From: Ophiocordyceps camponoti-saundersi (nom. inval.)
Lineage: Eukaryota > Ascomycota > Sordariomycetes > Hypocreales > Ophiocordycipitaceae
DNA: 64,000 nucleotides
Direction of reading: 5' to 3'
Assembly: GCA_003339415.1 (NCBI GenBank)
Contig: PDHQ01000124.1
Coordinates: 31,447 to 95,446 of the forward strand
Shown: piece by piece, positions 1 to 11,696 of the stretch
Layout of the letters: each line of letters begins with the position of its first letter
Numbering within the stretch: position 1 is the stretch's first letter
Notes under the pieces: model-generated
The model's database searches: none
What the model was told of the DNA's origin: nothing
The model's input: only the letters and a program-made list of their open reading frames with translations
Translations under genes and position numbers: made by a program

Positions 1-540
1 TAGTAATATTTAATATTTAACCTTATCCGCTAATACTAATCTACTAAACGTAATATCTCCGTACCTTATATACGTAAAGGGGGCGCTTATTAGTCCTTAT
101 AATATATTAATATATTCTTATATATTATTAGGGGCGGTAAAGCCTATCTTATATATATCCTCTAGCTATATTAAGATTAACTAAAACCTATTAAACGTAT
201 CTAGCTAAGAGAAAACTATCGGTTATCTAATATATATTTAGTTTAAATCGATTTCTAGGTTATAATATAGATATCTTAGTTTTACCGTATTCCTATTAAT
301 ATCGCGGTAATTATAAACTATTCTCTAGGCCGCTAGGTTTAGTAAGTATTTCTTAACGAATAAAGTTCTAGCTACTTATTCTATATTATCGCTAATAGGT
401 CGAATAATATTTACTTCTTTTATTATTAGGAATACCTTACCTATAAAAATCCGTTTAGGCCTACTATACCTTATTTATTTAAATATAGCTAGTATTACTC
501 CCTTTTTTAATTTAATTCGATAAGTAATTAGTTAAGTAGG
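1..540 (-). pseudogene. G1-c reverse transcriptase fragment
   Basis: On the minus strand, around 330-295, the reading gives the Ty3/gypsy RT signature W-R-I-V-x-N-Y-R-D-I with stops in place of Trp codons. It is followed by a PYYNLEV-like stretch equivalent to the usual kyPlP region, and by a G-L-I-S-A-P-like motif near 60-100. The catalytic YxDD motif lies beyond the window start; in the other copies it is at 41779-41797 and 54171-54188. Identification rests on the order and spacing of RT motifs; the frame is destroyed by RIP-type stops. Confidence 0.75.
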
Positions 541-3199
541 CCGAATCTCCTTAAGAGTAGAAATAAAGTAATCCTTATAAGTAAAATATAATCTTATAAC
601 CCTCTTTTTTTATTTTTCTATCTTAATATAATCTCTTAGTATAATAAAACTTTATTTAAACTACGCGTTAACTTCCCTAATTAAGGTATCCGATAAAGGA
701 TAAATAACTAAGTTTAAGGTAATACCTTTATAAGATATAAGTCTTAAAGTATTTATTATTATAATACTTACCTATCTAAGATACGATATATAGTTAGTAT
801 TATCCTCGTTACTTATTTTCTTTTAGTTTATCCGATATCGGGGATATTTTAGAAGGTTTATTATATTTAGTTTATCGTAGTTATAGATTACTTCTTCTAT
901 ATTACTCTTATTCCTAGCTACTTTATTTTCTTTTAGGTTAGCTAATTTTATTTCTAGTAATTTTTCTACTCCTCTAAGCTATCTTAAATACTTAAGTAAC
1001 TATCTATTCGTTAACTCCGGTTTCTCTGCCGCCTATTTAAGACCTACTACCTTATATACTTTCTTCTATATAAACTTAGGTAGTATTACTTTTACCTACT
1101 TACTAATAGATATTACTAGCCTTCGCTAGATCTAAAGCTATAATACTTTATCTACCTTCTTCTATACTATCTTTAGCTACCCCGCTATCTAGCCCTTACG
1201 GGAGGCAGCTATTAGTTTTTTAAAAAGTCTTACTTTACCTAAGAGGCTAGTTACTTAGTAATAGCGGATAAAATATCCTTGACCTTTTCTAAAATAGGCC
1301 TATTATCTTTAACGAATATAATCTTATCTTTATCGTTAGCGACTATTTTTAGATATTTAGGGGCTTACGGCGTTTTCTTATCTAGCTTAAATAAATTAGG
1401 TATTAGGAAAATCGGAATAATCTAAATAGTACTTTCTAAGCTAGTAATCTTTAGCTATTTCTTTATATAGTATTCTATAGCCTTAACGTATCTTAGCTAT
1501 ACGCAGCTTAATAAAATATCCTAATTATTATAGTCTCCTAGCATATATATTTTTACGTTAGCTAAGATTCCTACTATAATTACCCGAAAATAGGTAACCC
1601 TCTTAATAATTATAAGTTCGTTATTTACTATTCTAACTATACTTAGTTAAGGTAATTAAATTACGGGAAGGGTATTATTAGCTATAAAAGCCTTATTAAT
1701 TAGATCGACTATAAAGCCTCTATCTAATATAATAATAATATACCGATAACCTTTAATATAGCTTTCGATATATTTTAATATTAATAAGATAGCTTTAGCT
1801 AGCGCTATAATATCTTTCTAAATTACTTAATTAAGCGTATTATAGGATAGAATATCCGCTAGTAGGTTTTATAATTCGAATAGTTAGATAAGATTTATAA
1901 TAACCTCCTTACCTTTCGGGGACTTAATCTTCTTCCGATATTATATTAGTCTATTAAATTACGTATAAATTAATAATATAACTTAGAGTAATTAAAGGAT
2001 ACTTAATATTACCGGGGTATTTTTTAACTTATCTCCTAGTTTAAATAGCGGAATATTATATTCTTCTATAGCTCGGATTTTCTCTAACTTATATCGTTTT
2101 TTAGCTAGCTTAGGCTCTTAAGGGTAAGTCTAAACTTTTACTTCTAAGGGTAGTAACTAAGTAGTTAGTTTTAAGATAAGCCTAGGAATAGTTAAAGTTA
2201 GTATATCTTTTAGAGCCGGGCTTTCCTTAGCGTTATTATTAAGTTCCGTACTTAGTATAACTAATCGGCGATAAATTTCCTACTCTAATTTATCCCGTTA
2301 TAGTTTATTTAGGTTATCTAAGTTAAATTTTACTTTAGGGCGCGGTTTAGTTACGCGGCCTCGCGTAAGTTAAGAAGTTAGCACTATCTTTTCTTTCTAA
2401 CGAGAGGTTTAAATATTAGGTTTCTAAGTAGTATAAGTTTATCTTTATATAGAATTAATATTAGGTATAGTAAGATTTAAAGCTTTTCTATTTAGACTTT
2501 TTACTATAGGTAATATTAGTAATATCCTAATCGTATATCCTATTAGTAATTAAATACTTATATCTAAACTAATAACCGTTAAATTCTTTACTAATAATCT
2601 AAGGCTAGTGCCTTAACGTAGTTATTAGCGTTTTTATTCCTTTATCTCCTCCGCGTAAGTTTCCTAATAAGCTTTCTATTACTAGAACGCTTCTCTATTA
2701 AATAAAGCTATAAATAGATAATTATAGCTTATATAGCCCTATTCGCTATATTTAAAATACTATTATAGATCTAAGTTAGGAGGTTAGTATCTAGGTCCTA
2801 TGCCCGGTAATCTAAGAGCTTAAAGTTATTACTATAACGTATTCGAAGAATTCTATAACGAATATCCCTAATTCTATACTTAGGTATTAGTTTATCTAAG
2901 TATACCTTATATACTCGAATATCTACTAGTAAAACGGCCTTTTAAGTTTTATAAGTATTTACTTAACTTACTTATTACTATAATATTAAATTATTCTATT
3001 AATTTAGCTATCTTAGTTATTATCTCCTATTACTTAGCTATTACTTTTTACGGATCTATTTTTACGGCTAATACTTTATTAGTATCTCTCTTAATCTTTT
3101 TAGATATTATATTATATAAGTTATATATAGTAAGTTAAATATTAAACTATATTAGGCTTACTATCGCTATTAATAACTTCTACTTACTATTAATATAGA

Positions 3200-3500
3200 G
3201 ACGCTTAATAATAGCCCGCTTATATTATTTATCCTTCTTAGCGTTTTTAGTTATCCGATTTAAAAAATTAGTAAGTAGAATCCGTTAAGTTTTTAATTTT
3301 ACTTAGGTATAAAAAGCTTCCGCTCGTTTCGTATAATTAACTAGCGATTCTCCTTTTTTATAACCGAACTTATACGCCTTTATAATAAGGGTGCTCTTTA
3401 CGATTAAGTTTACCTCCTTAAACTTATTTATAAATAAAGTTACTAACTTAGATTAGGTGCGATCTTTATCGTCTAACTTATTATATTAGTTAGTAGCTTT
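3200..3500 (-). pseudogene. G1-c Gag capsid remnant
   Basis: Minus-strand translation gives a retrotransposon Gag pattern: G-Y-K-K-G-E-L-L-A, then N/D-Y-x-K-x-A-E-A, then R-I. This matches the Gag consensus around QkkgEsladYlkRaeaL. The best-read copy is in G1-b near 57497-57580. Here it is broken by TAA/TAG codons where Gln and Trp stood. It lies between the 5' LTR and the RT, as expected for gag. Confidence 0.65.
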
Positions 3501-4385
3501 ACTATAAAGACCCGAAAAGAAGATCTCCCTAACGATAATATTATATATCTCTTCTTAGATATTTAATAATACTATATTAATATTATACTAATTAAGGTAC
3601 CTTTTAGCTAAGATATTTTTTAGGTATCTAGCAAATAGCTTAAGCCCTAATAGTAAAGTTAACGCTATTATAATATAATACTTACTTTTTAGTTTAGTAA
3701 TACTTTCTTATATTAATATTAGGTATATAATTATTAGACTAGTCTAACTTACTAAGGGAAAGGGATAAAGTAAATAATATAGTAAACCTTTTAATAAACT
3801 AGGTAAACCTTATAATAAACTTATATTTATATCTAATATTATTTTCTAATTTTCTACCTTAAGGTACTCCTTAGGTATACTCTAATAACTTACTTTTACT
3901 TATAATACTTATAATTACTAAACGTTTAGCGGAACTAAGTTTTCTTTTATTAGGTATATTTATTTCTTCGAATTAAAAGATTTCTAGTATTAATCTATCT
4001 AGGAAAATCGCACGCCCCTAATCTTTTTTACTTACTTATCTTAACGTTTTTCTTATCTTAACTACCTTCGGCGATAATAAAAAAGGGAAAAAAGGGGAAG
4101 ATTATCTGCACTTACGGGGTTTTTTTATATTCTCTCGTCCTCTTTCCCCCCTTATTCTCGCTTATATAGTCCTTCTTACCTTACTTACTATAAGGCCGCT
4201 TTTTTAGTAATAATAGGCAGCTATAGCTAAACTTACTCTAGGTAGCTCCCGCTTAACTTAATTAGAACTCGCTTCGCTTCCTAATTTAGTAATCTACCGA
4301 AATCTTTAAATACTTAGCTATCGTTACTAGATAATATTATTATATTAATTCTATAGCTTATATAGTAACGCGCTAAATCTTAGTC

Positions 4386-4394
4386 TTATTACTA
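4386..4394 (-). promoter_or_regulatory. G1-c primer-binding site
   Basis: On the minus strand the nine bases touching the LTR read TAGTAATAA, the RIP product expected from TGGTAACAA. A TGG start directly beside the LTR is typical of a tRNA primer site. The same nine bases occupy the same place in G1-a and G1-b and lie within a few bases of the LTRs of G3 and N. The primer tRNA cannot be named. Confidence 0.6.
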
Positions 4395-4592
4395 TAAAAT
4401 CCCTCGATCGGTCTTAAATTATAAGATTAGATTAGATTATATAGTATTATACGTTAAGGTATTAGTAATCGTGATCCCTTTTATATTAGTCTAATAGTAA
4501 GTCTAACGATAATAATAATTTCTCTAAGTTCCCTTTTCTTATCCTCCTATCCCTTATCCCCTTATACCTTGTCCTCTAACGCCTGCCTAATA
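4395..4592 (-). repeat. G1-c 5' LTR (198 bp)
   Basis: It matches the four other G1 LTRs (30856-31052, 47984-48180, 48567-48763, 58607-58803), all 197 bp. This copy has one extra A near its end. The ends are TA...TA on the plus strand, as expected when TG...CA termini lose their TpG and CpA to RIP. It contains a short run of TAA-type triplets and pyrimidine blocks. The minus-strand primer site abuts its inner edge. Confidence 0.9.
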
Positions 4593-5109
4593 GCGCTTAA
4601 TATTATCGCGCCGCGCTTAAGATAATAATATAAGCGGCGGCGGGGATATAAAAAGATTACGCTTAGTAAGTTATACTTAACGGGGCGTAATAAGTATCGC
4701 CGCTAATATAAGCGATAATATTTATAAGTATAAGTAAAAAATAATTATAGATATTATAAAAGGAGCTTATAAAGGACGCGTAGAGAAGATAGGAGTAGAA
4801 TACGCGTAATATATATTTAAAGCTAAGTTTAGAATATATTAGAAATTAGGTTAATCTTAACTTATAGCTATTATAAATTAAAGCTAAAATTAATATATTT
4901 TTACGCTATTAGCGAATTAAAGCTTTAAGAATATTATTATTATTAATATTATTCTTAAACTTAGGATTTAAAATAATAATCTAATAACTATACGGAGTAG
5001 TAAGCGTATAAGGGGGCGGTCCTAATATATAATAAATTTTAAGTTAAGGTTAGTAAAAGCTTATTATAATATTAACTTAGGATTAACTTACACTTACCTT
5101 TAATACGCG

Positions 5110-5143
<34 letters not shown>
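5110..5143 (+). repeat. (TAA)n microsatellite of N1a
   Basis: About eleven TAA triplets, followed by an A/G-rich stretch. The same tract occupies the same position in N1b (8316-8350) and N3 (about 21411-21435), and as (TTA)n in the inverted N2 (14727-14760). It is therefore part of the element and not a new expansion. Confidence 0.9.
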
Positions 5144-5145
<2 letters not shown>

Positions 5146-5324
5146 GTAAAAAGAAAAGAAAAGGAATAAGAAGCTTAAGCGCGAGGTAATTTATAAGTAA
5201 GGTACTAAGTTACTAATTTACCTTACTAAATAAAATATATACTTACCCCTCCTTTAAGTAATATATTAATACGTATTAACCTTTTTTACGGATATAAGAG
5301 GTATATATTTTCTAAGTATAAATA

Positions 5325-5334
5325 CCCCCCCCCC
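5325..5334 (+). repeat. Poly-C tract of N1a
   Basis: Ten consecutive C in otherwise AT-rich sequence, about 180 bp after the TAA tract. Every N copy has it (8531-8549; poly-G at 14533-14544; about 21617-21627). CpC is the least favoured context for RIP, which may explain its survival. Confidence 0.9.
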
Positions 5335-6188
5335 TTTAAGAATTTTTTTTCCCTCCCCTTTTTATAATTACCTTAGTCTTTCTTATTTATTTTTCGCGGA
5401 TAACTTAGCGAAAGTTTACTAAGTATTATATTCTTTATTTAGTATATTATATTACGTTTATTCTTTATTTCTCTAATCTTTAAATTAGAAAGAAAATATT
5501 ACTAGGGGATTACGGTACCTTTAGGGTTAAGAATTATATTACTCTAAAAGTATTATAATATAAAAACTATAATAACCTAGCGGAATTATAAATATTATAA
5601 TATAAGAATACTTAATATTATAAAAAGGAGATAACCCTTACTAGCTATAAAAGTTTACTAGTTAATAAGGGAGATTCCCCCTTATATAGCTAATATTTAT
5701 TAGGGGTTTCTAAAATAAAATACCTTAGTAATACCCCTATAATTAGCTTATATTATATTTAAAGGAGTTACTTACTAGTTTTATAATTTAGAAGCGATTA
5801 AGCTAAGAAATTAGCTTATAATAATAGCGAATAATATATAGCGTTAAGCTTTATATTAGCGATAATATATAGCGTTAAGTTTATTACTTAAACCTTATCT
5901 ATTATTTATAAAATATAAATAATAAGGAGATACGATATATAGCTTAACGCGTACTATTTTAGAAAATTATATTAGAATTATTAAGAAATATATTAGATAT
6001 TAGCACGATATTAACTTAAGTTTATCTATAAATTAGTAAGGTAAAGGTATCTACTAATTCTAAATTATATAAATCCTTAAAAATAGAGAAATAATTTAAT
6101 TTATAAAAGCTACTAAAAGAACCTAATTATACCTAAACTACTTACTTAATAAATATATATTTTTTACTATAAAAAAAAAAGCTATTAA

Positions 6189-6316
6189 TATTAGAATATA
6201 TATATTACTAGCTACTTAGGAATATAATATATATTAAATATACGTAATATATATTATAAAGATAACTATCTCTATATAAATAAAATAAGAGGTTAAGGAT
6301 ATATATAAAAAGAAAT
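6189..6316 (+). repeat. Truncated N LTR directly before a full N LTR
   Basis: These 128 bp repeat the first 128 bp of the full LTR that begins at 6317; both start TATTAGAATA. The first unit stops mid-LTR and the second runs its full 508 bp. No other N LTR in the window has this duplication. Confidence 0.9.
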
Positions 6317-6824
6317 TATTAGAATATATATATCGCTAGCTACTTAGGAATATAACACGCGTTAAATACGCGTAGCACGCGTCGTAGAGATAACTATCTC
6401 TATATAAATAAAGTAGAAGGTTAGGGATACGTATAAAGAGGAGTTAAACTCGAGATAATACCGATCCGAGATTAATATAATATTAATATAATATACAAAG
6501 TTAATATAGGAGGAGGATAGGGAGGTAGTTAATAGGAGGAGGAACGTATATATAATATATTTACTTTTCTATACTTTTTAAAAGAGAAATAAGTTATAAG
6601 TAAAGTTATTATTTAATCTTTTATAACTTTATTAGCTAGAATATATTATATAGTAAACGTAATATTCCTATATACTATATAATCTAAATAAGTTACTTAA
6701 ACCTTATTATTTAAGTTAATATAATATATATAATTTAAGTTTAATTTATTAATATCTCTATTATAAGAAGTCTATAATATAATTTTAGCTACTTATTTAG
6801 CTTAGGAAGGATACCTAACTAATA
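6317..6824 (+). repeat. N1b 5' LTR (508 bp)
   Basis: It starts TATTAGAATA and ends CTAACTAATA, against CCTTACCGATA in the partner LTR at 9405. The TA...TA ends are consistent with RIP of TG...CA. Its length is identical to the five other complete N LTRs. Confidence 0.92.
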
Positions 6825-6829
6825 CTAAT

Positions 6830-6841
6830 TAGTAATAAAGC
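6830..6841 (+). promoter_or_regulatory. N1b primer-binding-site candidate
   Basis: TAGTAATAAAGC begins five bases after the LTR end and is the expected RIP product of TGGTAACAAAGC. It shares TAGTAATAA with the primer sites of G1 and G3. It places the N sense strand on plus. Confidence 0.5.
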
Positions 6842-8314
6842 TAAGTTATATCGCGGACTTAACTATTTTTTATTATTTAAAACTTAGTTAACTAACGTAA
6901 GCTAAAATACTAGCTTCGTTATTATTTAACTTTAGTTTAGATTAGAAATAGAAAAGTAATTTAGATAGTAGATATTTATTAAAATACTAATTTTTAGGAA
7001 ACTATAATTATTATTATAATAACGTATAGATATATTTTAACTAATATTTAGTTAGTAACTTAATAATTCGAATATCCTAGTACTCGGCGATAACTTACTA
7101 TAAGTTAATATTATCTATTTTTTCTTCTTTTTACTTTTAGTTTAGGATTTTTTAAGAACTTACTTCGATTTTAACCCGAAATCCTATTAACCTTAAATTA
7201 GTTTTAATAGTTACTCTATAATTATTATTTACTAAGCTTTTATAAGTTTAATATTAGAAATCTCTTATAATTAAGTTAATTTAGTAATATATAAGAGATA
7301 AAAATAATAAAAGATAAAAATAATAAAAAAAGAAAAAAAAAAGTAAAATTTTTAGAATTAGAGTCCCTTACCCCTACTTCTAATATAGATATCTAGGAGG
7401 ACGCGACGCGTAACGATTATATAAGGCTAGCTAAGTAATATTACTATATTAGTAATATTAGTTAAATATTAACTCGAATATAAATAGGGATTAGATTATT
7501 ATTAGACTTATTTTAGCACGCTAGTTTTTATATAAAAGCGTATTATCGCTTATAAATATAATAAAAGCTTACGTAAAAGTAATAATAGCTAAAATAGTTT
7601 ATTAAGTTAGTATTAGTTTAGGTAAAGTTAAGTTTTAATAAGCTATATATATATCGTTATATTAGATACCTTTTTTAGCGTACTAATAATAAGCGGTTAC
7701 TAATTAAGATACCTATTCCTAATAAGCGTTAATTTTTAGCTTTTATTTACCTATATAGCTAATATAATTTTAGTATAGGGGTACCTTTTTAATATCGCTA
7801 TACTAAATAGCGTTACGCCGCGCTTAAGATAATAGCGTAAGCGGTAGCGGGGATATAAAAAGATTATACTTAGTAAATTATATTCGATAAGGCGTAATAG
7901 GTATCGCCGCGAAAATAAGCGACGGTATTCGCGGGCGCGGGCGAAAAATAATTACGGATATTATAAAAGGAGCTTATAAAGGGCGCGTAGAGAAGATAAG
8001 GGTAGGACGCGCGTAATATATATTTAAAGCTAAGTTTAAAATATATTAGAAATTAGGTTAATCTTAACTTATAACTAATATAAATTAAAGCTAGAATTAA
8101 TATACTTTTATACTATTAGTAAATTAAAGCTTTAAAAATATCGTTATCGTTAATATTATTCTTAGACTTAGGATTTAAAATAATAATCTAATAACCGCGC
8201 GGAGCGGTAAGCGTATAAGGGGGCGGTCTTAATATATAATAGATCTTAAGTTAAGGTTAGTAAAAGCTTACTATAATACTAACTCGGGATTAACTTAAAT
8301 TTACCTTCCTATAC

Positions 8315-8350
<36 letters not shown>

Positions 8351-9404
8351 GTAAAAGGAAAAAGAAAAGAATAAGAAGCTTAAGCGTAAGGTAATTTATA
8401 AATAAGGTACTAAGTTACTAATTTACCTTACTAGATAAAATATATACTTACCCCTCTTATAAGTAATATATTAATATATACTAACCCCTCTTATAGATAT
8501 AAGAGGTATATACTTTTTAAGTATAAATATCCCCCTCCCCCCCCCCCCCTTTTAAAATTTTTTTTTTCCTTTCTTTTTTTATAATTATTTTAGTTTTTCT
8601 TATCTATTTTTCGTAGATAACCTAGCGAAAGTTTATTAGGTATTACGTTCTTTATTTAATATATTATATTATATTTATTTTTTATTTCTCTAATCCTCGG
8701 ATTAGAAAGAAAATACTATTAGGGGATTACGGTACCCCTAAGGTTAAGAATTACGCCGCCCCGGGGGTATTATAATATAAAAACTATAATAACCTAGCGG
8801 AATTATAAATATTACGGTATAGGAATACTTAGTGCTATAAGAAAGAGATAACTTTTACCGGCTATAAGGGTTTACCGGTTAATAGGGGAGATTCCCCCTC
8901 GCGCGGCTAATATTTACCGGGGGTCTCTAAAGTAAAATACCTTAATAATATCCTTATAGCTAGCTTATATTATATTTAGGGGAGTTACTTATTAGTCCTA
9001 AAGTTTAGAAGCGACTAAGCTTTAAGATTAGCTTATAATAGCGGCCGATAATATATAGCGTTAAGCTTTAAGCTAGTAATAATATATAGCGTTAAGTTTA
9101 TTACCTAAACTTTATCTATTATTTACGAAATATAAACGATAAAGAGACGCGATATATAGCTTAATACGTATTATCTTAAGAAATTATATTAGAATTATTA
9201 AAAAATATATTAAATATCGGTATAATATCGACTTAAATTTATCTATAAATTAGTAAGGTAAAGGTATTTACTAATCTTAAATTATATAAATTTTTAAAAA
9301 TAGAGAAATAATTCGATTTATAAGAGCTATTAAAAGAACCTAATTATACCCGGATTACCTACTTAATAAATATATATTCCTAACTATAAAAAAAAAGCTA
9401 TTAA
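6842..9404 (+). other. N1b internal region, non-coding as far as can be seen
   Basis: I see no protein family here. Structural marks are an A-rich run (about 7281-7345), a (TAA)n tract (8316-8350), a poly-C tract (8531-8549, interrupted by one T) and CpG-rich words that escaped RIP (for example around 7805-7990). All are shared with N1a, N2 and N3. Confidence 0.7.
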
Positions 9405-9912
9405 TATTAGAATATATATATTATTAGCTACTTAAGAATATAATATATATTAAATATACGTAGTATATATCGTAAAGATAACTATCTTTATATAAATAAA
9501 GTAAAAGGTTAGGGATACGTATAAAAAAAAGTCGAACTTAAGATAATATTAATCTAAGATTAGTATAATATTAATATAATATACGAAGTTAATATAGGAG
9601 GAGGATAGGGAGGTAGTTAGTAGGAGGAGGAATATATATATAATATACTTACTTTTCTATACTTTTTAAGAGAGAGATAAGTTATAAGTAAAGTTATTAT
9701 TTAATCTTTTATAACTCTATTAGCTAGAGTATATCGTATAATAAACGTAATATTCCTATACGCTATATAATCCGGATAAGTTACCCGAACCCTATTATTT
9801 AAGTTAATATAGTATATATAATCTAGGTTTAATTTATTAGTATCTCTATTATAAGAAGTTTATAATACGACTCTAGCTACCTATTCGGCTTAGGAAAGAT
9901 ACCTTACCGATA
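9405..9912 (+). repeat. N1b 3' LTR (508 bp)
   Basis: Same length and ends as the 5' LTR. The A-rich and purine-rich bases just upstream (about 9387-9400) could be the polypurine tract. It is followed by AGGCG, where sequence assigned to the older region begins. Confidence 0.92.
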
Positions 9913-10379
9913 AGGCGGCTTTAACTAATTTCTAAATAGCGTAAGAGATAATAATAAGTAAGTTAAATAAATCCTTAAAAGCTTATTAGCGCTATTAAAG
10001 CTTAATAAATATTATATTAAAGATACCTTATATAAGGCGAAAATCTTATATAGAAACTATTTTAATAAGTTTTTTATATATAAATTTTAAAATAAGATTT
10101 ATTAAAATTTAAAAAATATTAATAAATAAGTTATTAAAGTTAATAGCGATATTATATTAACTTTTATTTATACGCGGATATTATTAAAATTAGTTAAGCT
10201 TTTAAGTCTCGCTATTAAGTATTATTAGTATTAATAATAAACTAAGAGGCGGACCGCTTTATAACTTTATATTTAAAGTTATTCTTTTAGCGAAGTTAAA
10301 CTTTAAAAGGTAAAAAGTATTAAATTCTTATAATATTATAATATTAAGTATAAATAAGGACTTTATTTATTTAAAGTTA

Positions 10380-10510
10380 TAAAAAGTTATAAAGGATTAG
10401 ATTAATTTATTTAATATTATATATTAAGGTAGCGATAGTTATAATCTTTTTATATTAGTCTAATAGTAAGTTTAATAATAATAATAATAAGTTTATTTTT
10501 CTCTTTATTA
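10380..10510 (+). repeat. Diverged G1-like LTR segment
   Basis: This resembles the middle of the G1 LTR. The shared core is TTTTTATATTAGTCTAATAG followed by a TAA/ATA triplet run, preceded by GATTAGATT-like words in the same order. The match covers about 120 bp and is clearly weaker than between G1 copies. It could be the 5' LTR of G2 or a relic of another G1 relative. No partner was found near the right end of G2. Confidence 0.45.
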
Positions 10511-10840
10511 AGGTCTAGCTCTTATATTATATTCGGGTTATAAACTTAAACGTTAGACTTATAAATTAGCCTTACGATTAAACGATAAGGCTGCCGCTAT
10601 CTAGCTTAGAGGCCTATAGCGGAATAATTAAATAGAACGGAATAGGAAGGATAGTTAAACGGGAAGGCAAATAGGCTCTAAAAGAAAGAGCGGTATATAT
10701 AGCTATTTAGCACGCTAAAGTGCGGCTTCCTTAGAAGCTCTCTATATGTGATTATTATTATATATAGCCTAGCAAATAAGTATCCCTTTAATTAATCCCT
10801 TAATAGAATTACGTATCTTTTTCTTATAAATTTCTACCCT

Positions 10841-11696
10841 TATCTTTAACGTTAATAGATTAATTAAATTAAATTAGATTAAAATAGCTAACTTATAAAA
10901 TTAAATAGAAAGGCTTTAATAATCTTAAGCTAGCCTTAGCGGGTATTAATAACCTTCGTAATAAGATTTATAAGTTTAGTAATTAGAATAATAAGTATAG
11001 GTAATATAATATATAATAAAAAATAGGGAGGAACGCTATTAGTAGATATTAAAGTATATAGAATAATACTTTAAAAAATAAGCTAACGCTTTTCTCGCGG
11101 ATAAGAAAGCGGAGTAAAAAGCTATATTATAAGAAGCGTAATCTACTATCTAATAATAAGCTATATCTTTCCTTATAATAAAGAAAGCGGAATATATATA
11201 GTAACTTATAGCCGCGCGTGCGGACGCCTTTAAGAAAATATTACGAATAAACCTTATTAAACTAACTTTCGCTAAAGCTACGCTTAACTAAGCTTAGATT
11301 AATATAGCCCTTATAAGGTAAAAAGAACCTTAGCCTAAGTAAGATAAGTTATTAGATTCTTTTTATTTTTTTATAAGTTAACTAATTTACTAATATAATA
11401 TTAATAAGCTTTAAGGTAAAGCTAGAAATATAAATTATATTTAAATATAAATTCTAAACTATTTTCTTAAAAATAAAATACGGAAAATATTAGCTTTTTA
11501 GTAGTTTAGTAGCTTTAGTAAAAAGAGGCGCCTAAAGGACTTCTTTAATTACCTTTATCGAACTTTTAGTAATATTTAGAAACGAAAAAAAGCTTAAGAT
11601 AAGCTTTAAACCTTAGTTTACTATAATAAGTAAATATTTAGTAACTTTATTCCTAAATTTAAGGAGGTCCTAATAACCGCTACTAGATTTATAAGT
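10841..11696 (+). repeat. 856-bp tandem duplication, copy 1
   Basis: First of two head-to-tail copies with no gap and no indel. Reading both by eye I find five differences, all C/T or G/A transitions. The unit sits in the presumed Gag area of G2. Plus-strand readings look protein-like (for example the stretch around 11490-11600), but I cannot assign a family. Confidence 0.93.

Larger units (their letters stand above)
1..4592 (-). mobile_element. G1-c: partial Ty3/gypsy LTR retrotransposon, RIP-degraded
   Basis: This is the 5' part (sense strand is minus) of a third copy of the G1 family. It aligns along its length with 41826-48180 and 54222-58803, and its base 1 matches a point inside the reverse transcriptase of those copies. 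Read on the minus strand it runs 5' LTR (4395-4592), primer-binding site (4386-4394), Gag (around 3290-3370) and the start of reverse transcriptase (about 540-1). The rest lies outside the window. Frames are full of TAA/TAG stops and no ATG remains. The bases after the LTR, GCGC, would be one half of a 4-bp target duplication, by analogy with the complete copies. Confidence 0.9.
4593..6316 (+). mobile_element. N1a: 3' part of an N-family LTR element
   Basis: This matches the right half of the internal region of N1b (about 7805-9404), followed by the first 128 bp of an N LTR (6189-6316). G1-c abuts it on the left. No protein family can be read on either strand. It includes the family's (TAA)n tract and poly-C tract. 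N1b begins immediately at 6317, so the two elements form a tandem arrangement rather than a clean nested insertion. Confidence 0.8.
6317..9912 (+). mobile_element. N1b: full-length non-autonomous LTR retrotransposon
   Basis: A complete N element of 3,596 bp. It has a 508-bp LTR at 6317-6824, a primer-site candidate at 6830-6841, a 2.58-kb internal region and a 508-bp LTR at 9405-9912. N2 (3,590 bp) and N3 (3,591 bp once its SINE and one TSD copy are removed) are the same length. No Gag or Pol motif is visible on either strand, so it resembles a LARD/TRIM-like parasite that would borrow proteins from another element. Its flanks (GAAAT left, AGGCG right) do not match, unlike N2 and N3, so it may have arisen by recombination with N1a. 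Confidence 0.85.

Noticed and set aside
4593..6824. A 2.2-kb unit (4593-6824, 7805-9912, 20890-22997) as a very long LTR
   Set aside because: N2 and N3 end at the 508-bp boundary with perfect TSDs, so the true LTR is 508 bp. The longer repeat is internal sequence plus LTR.
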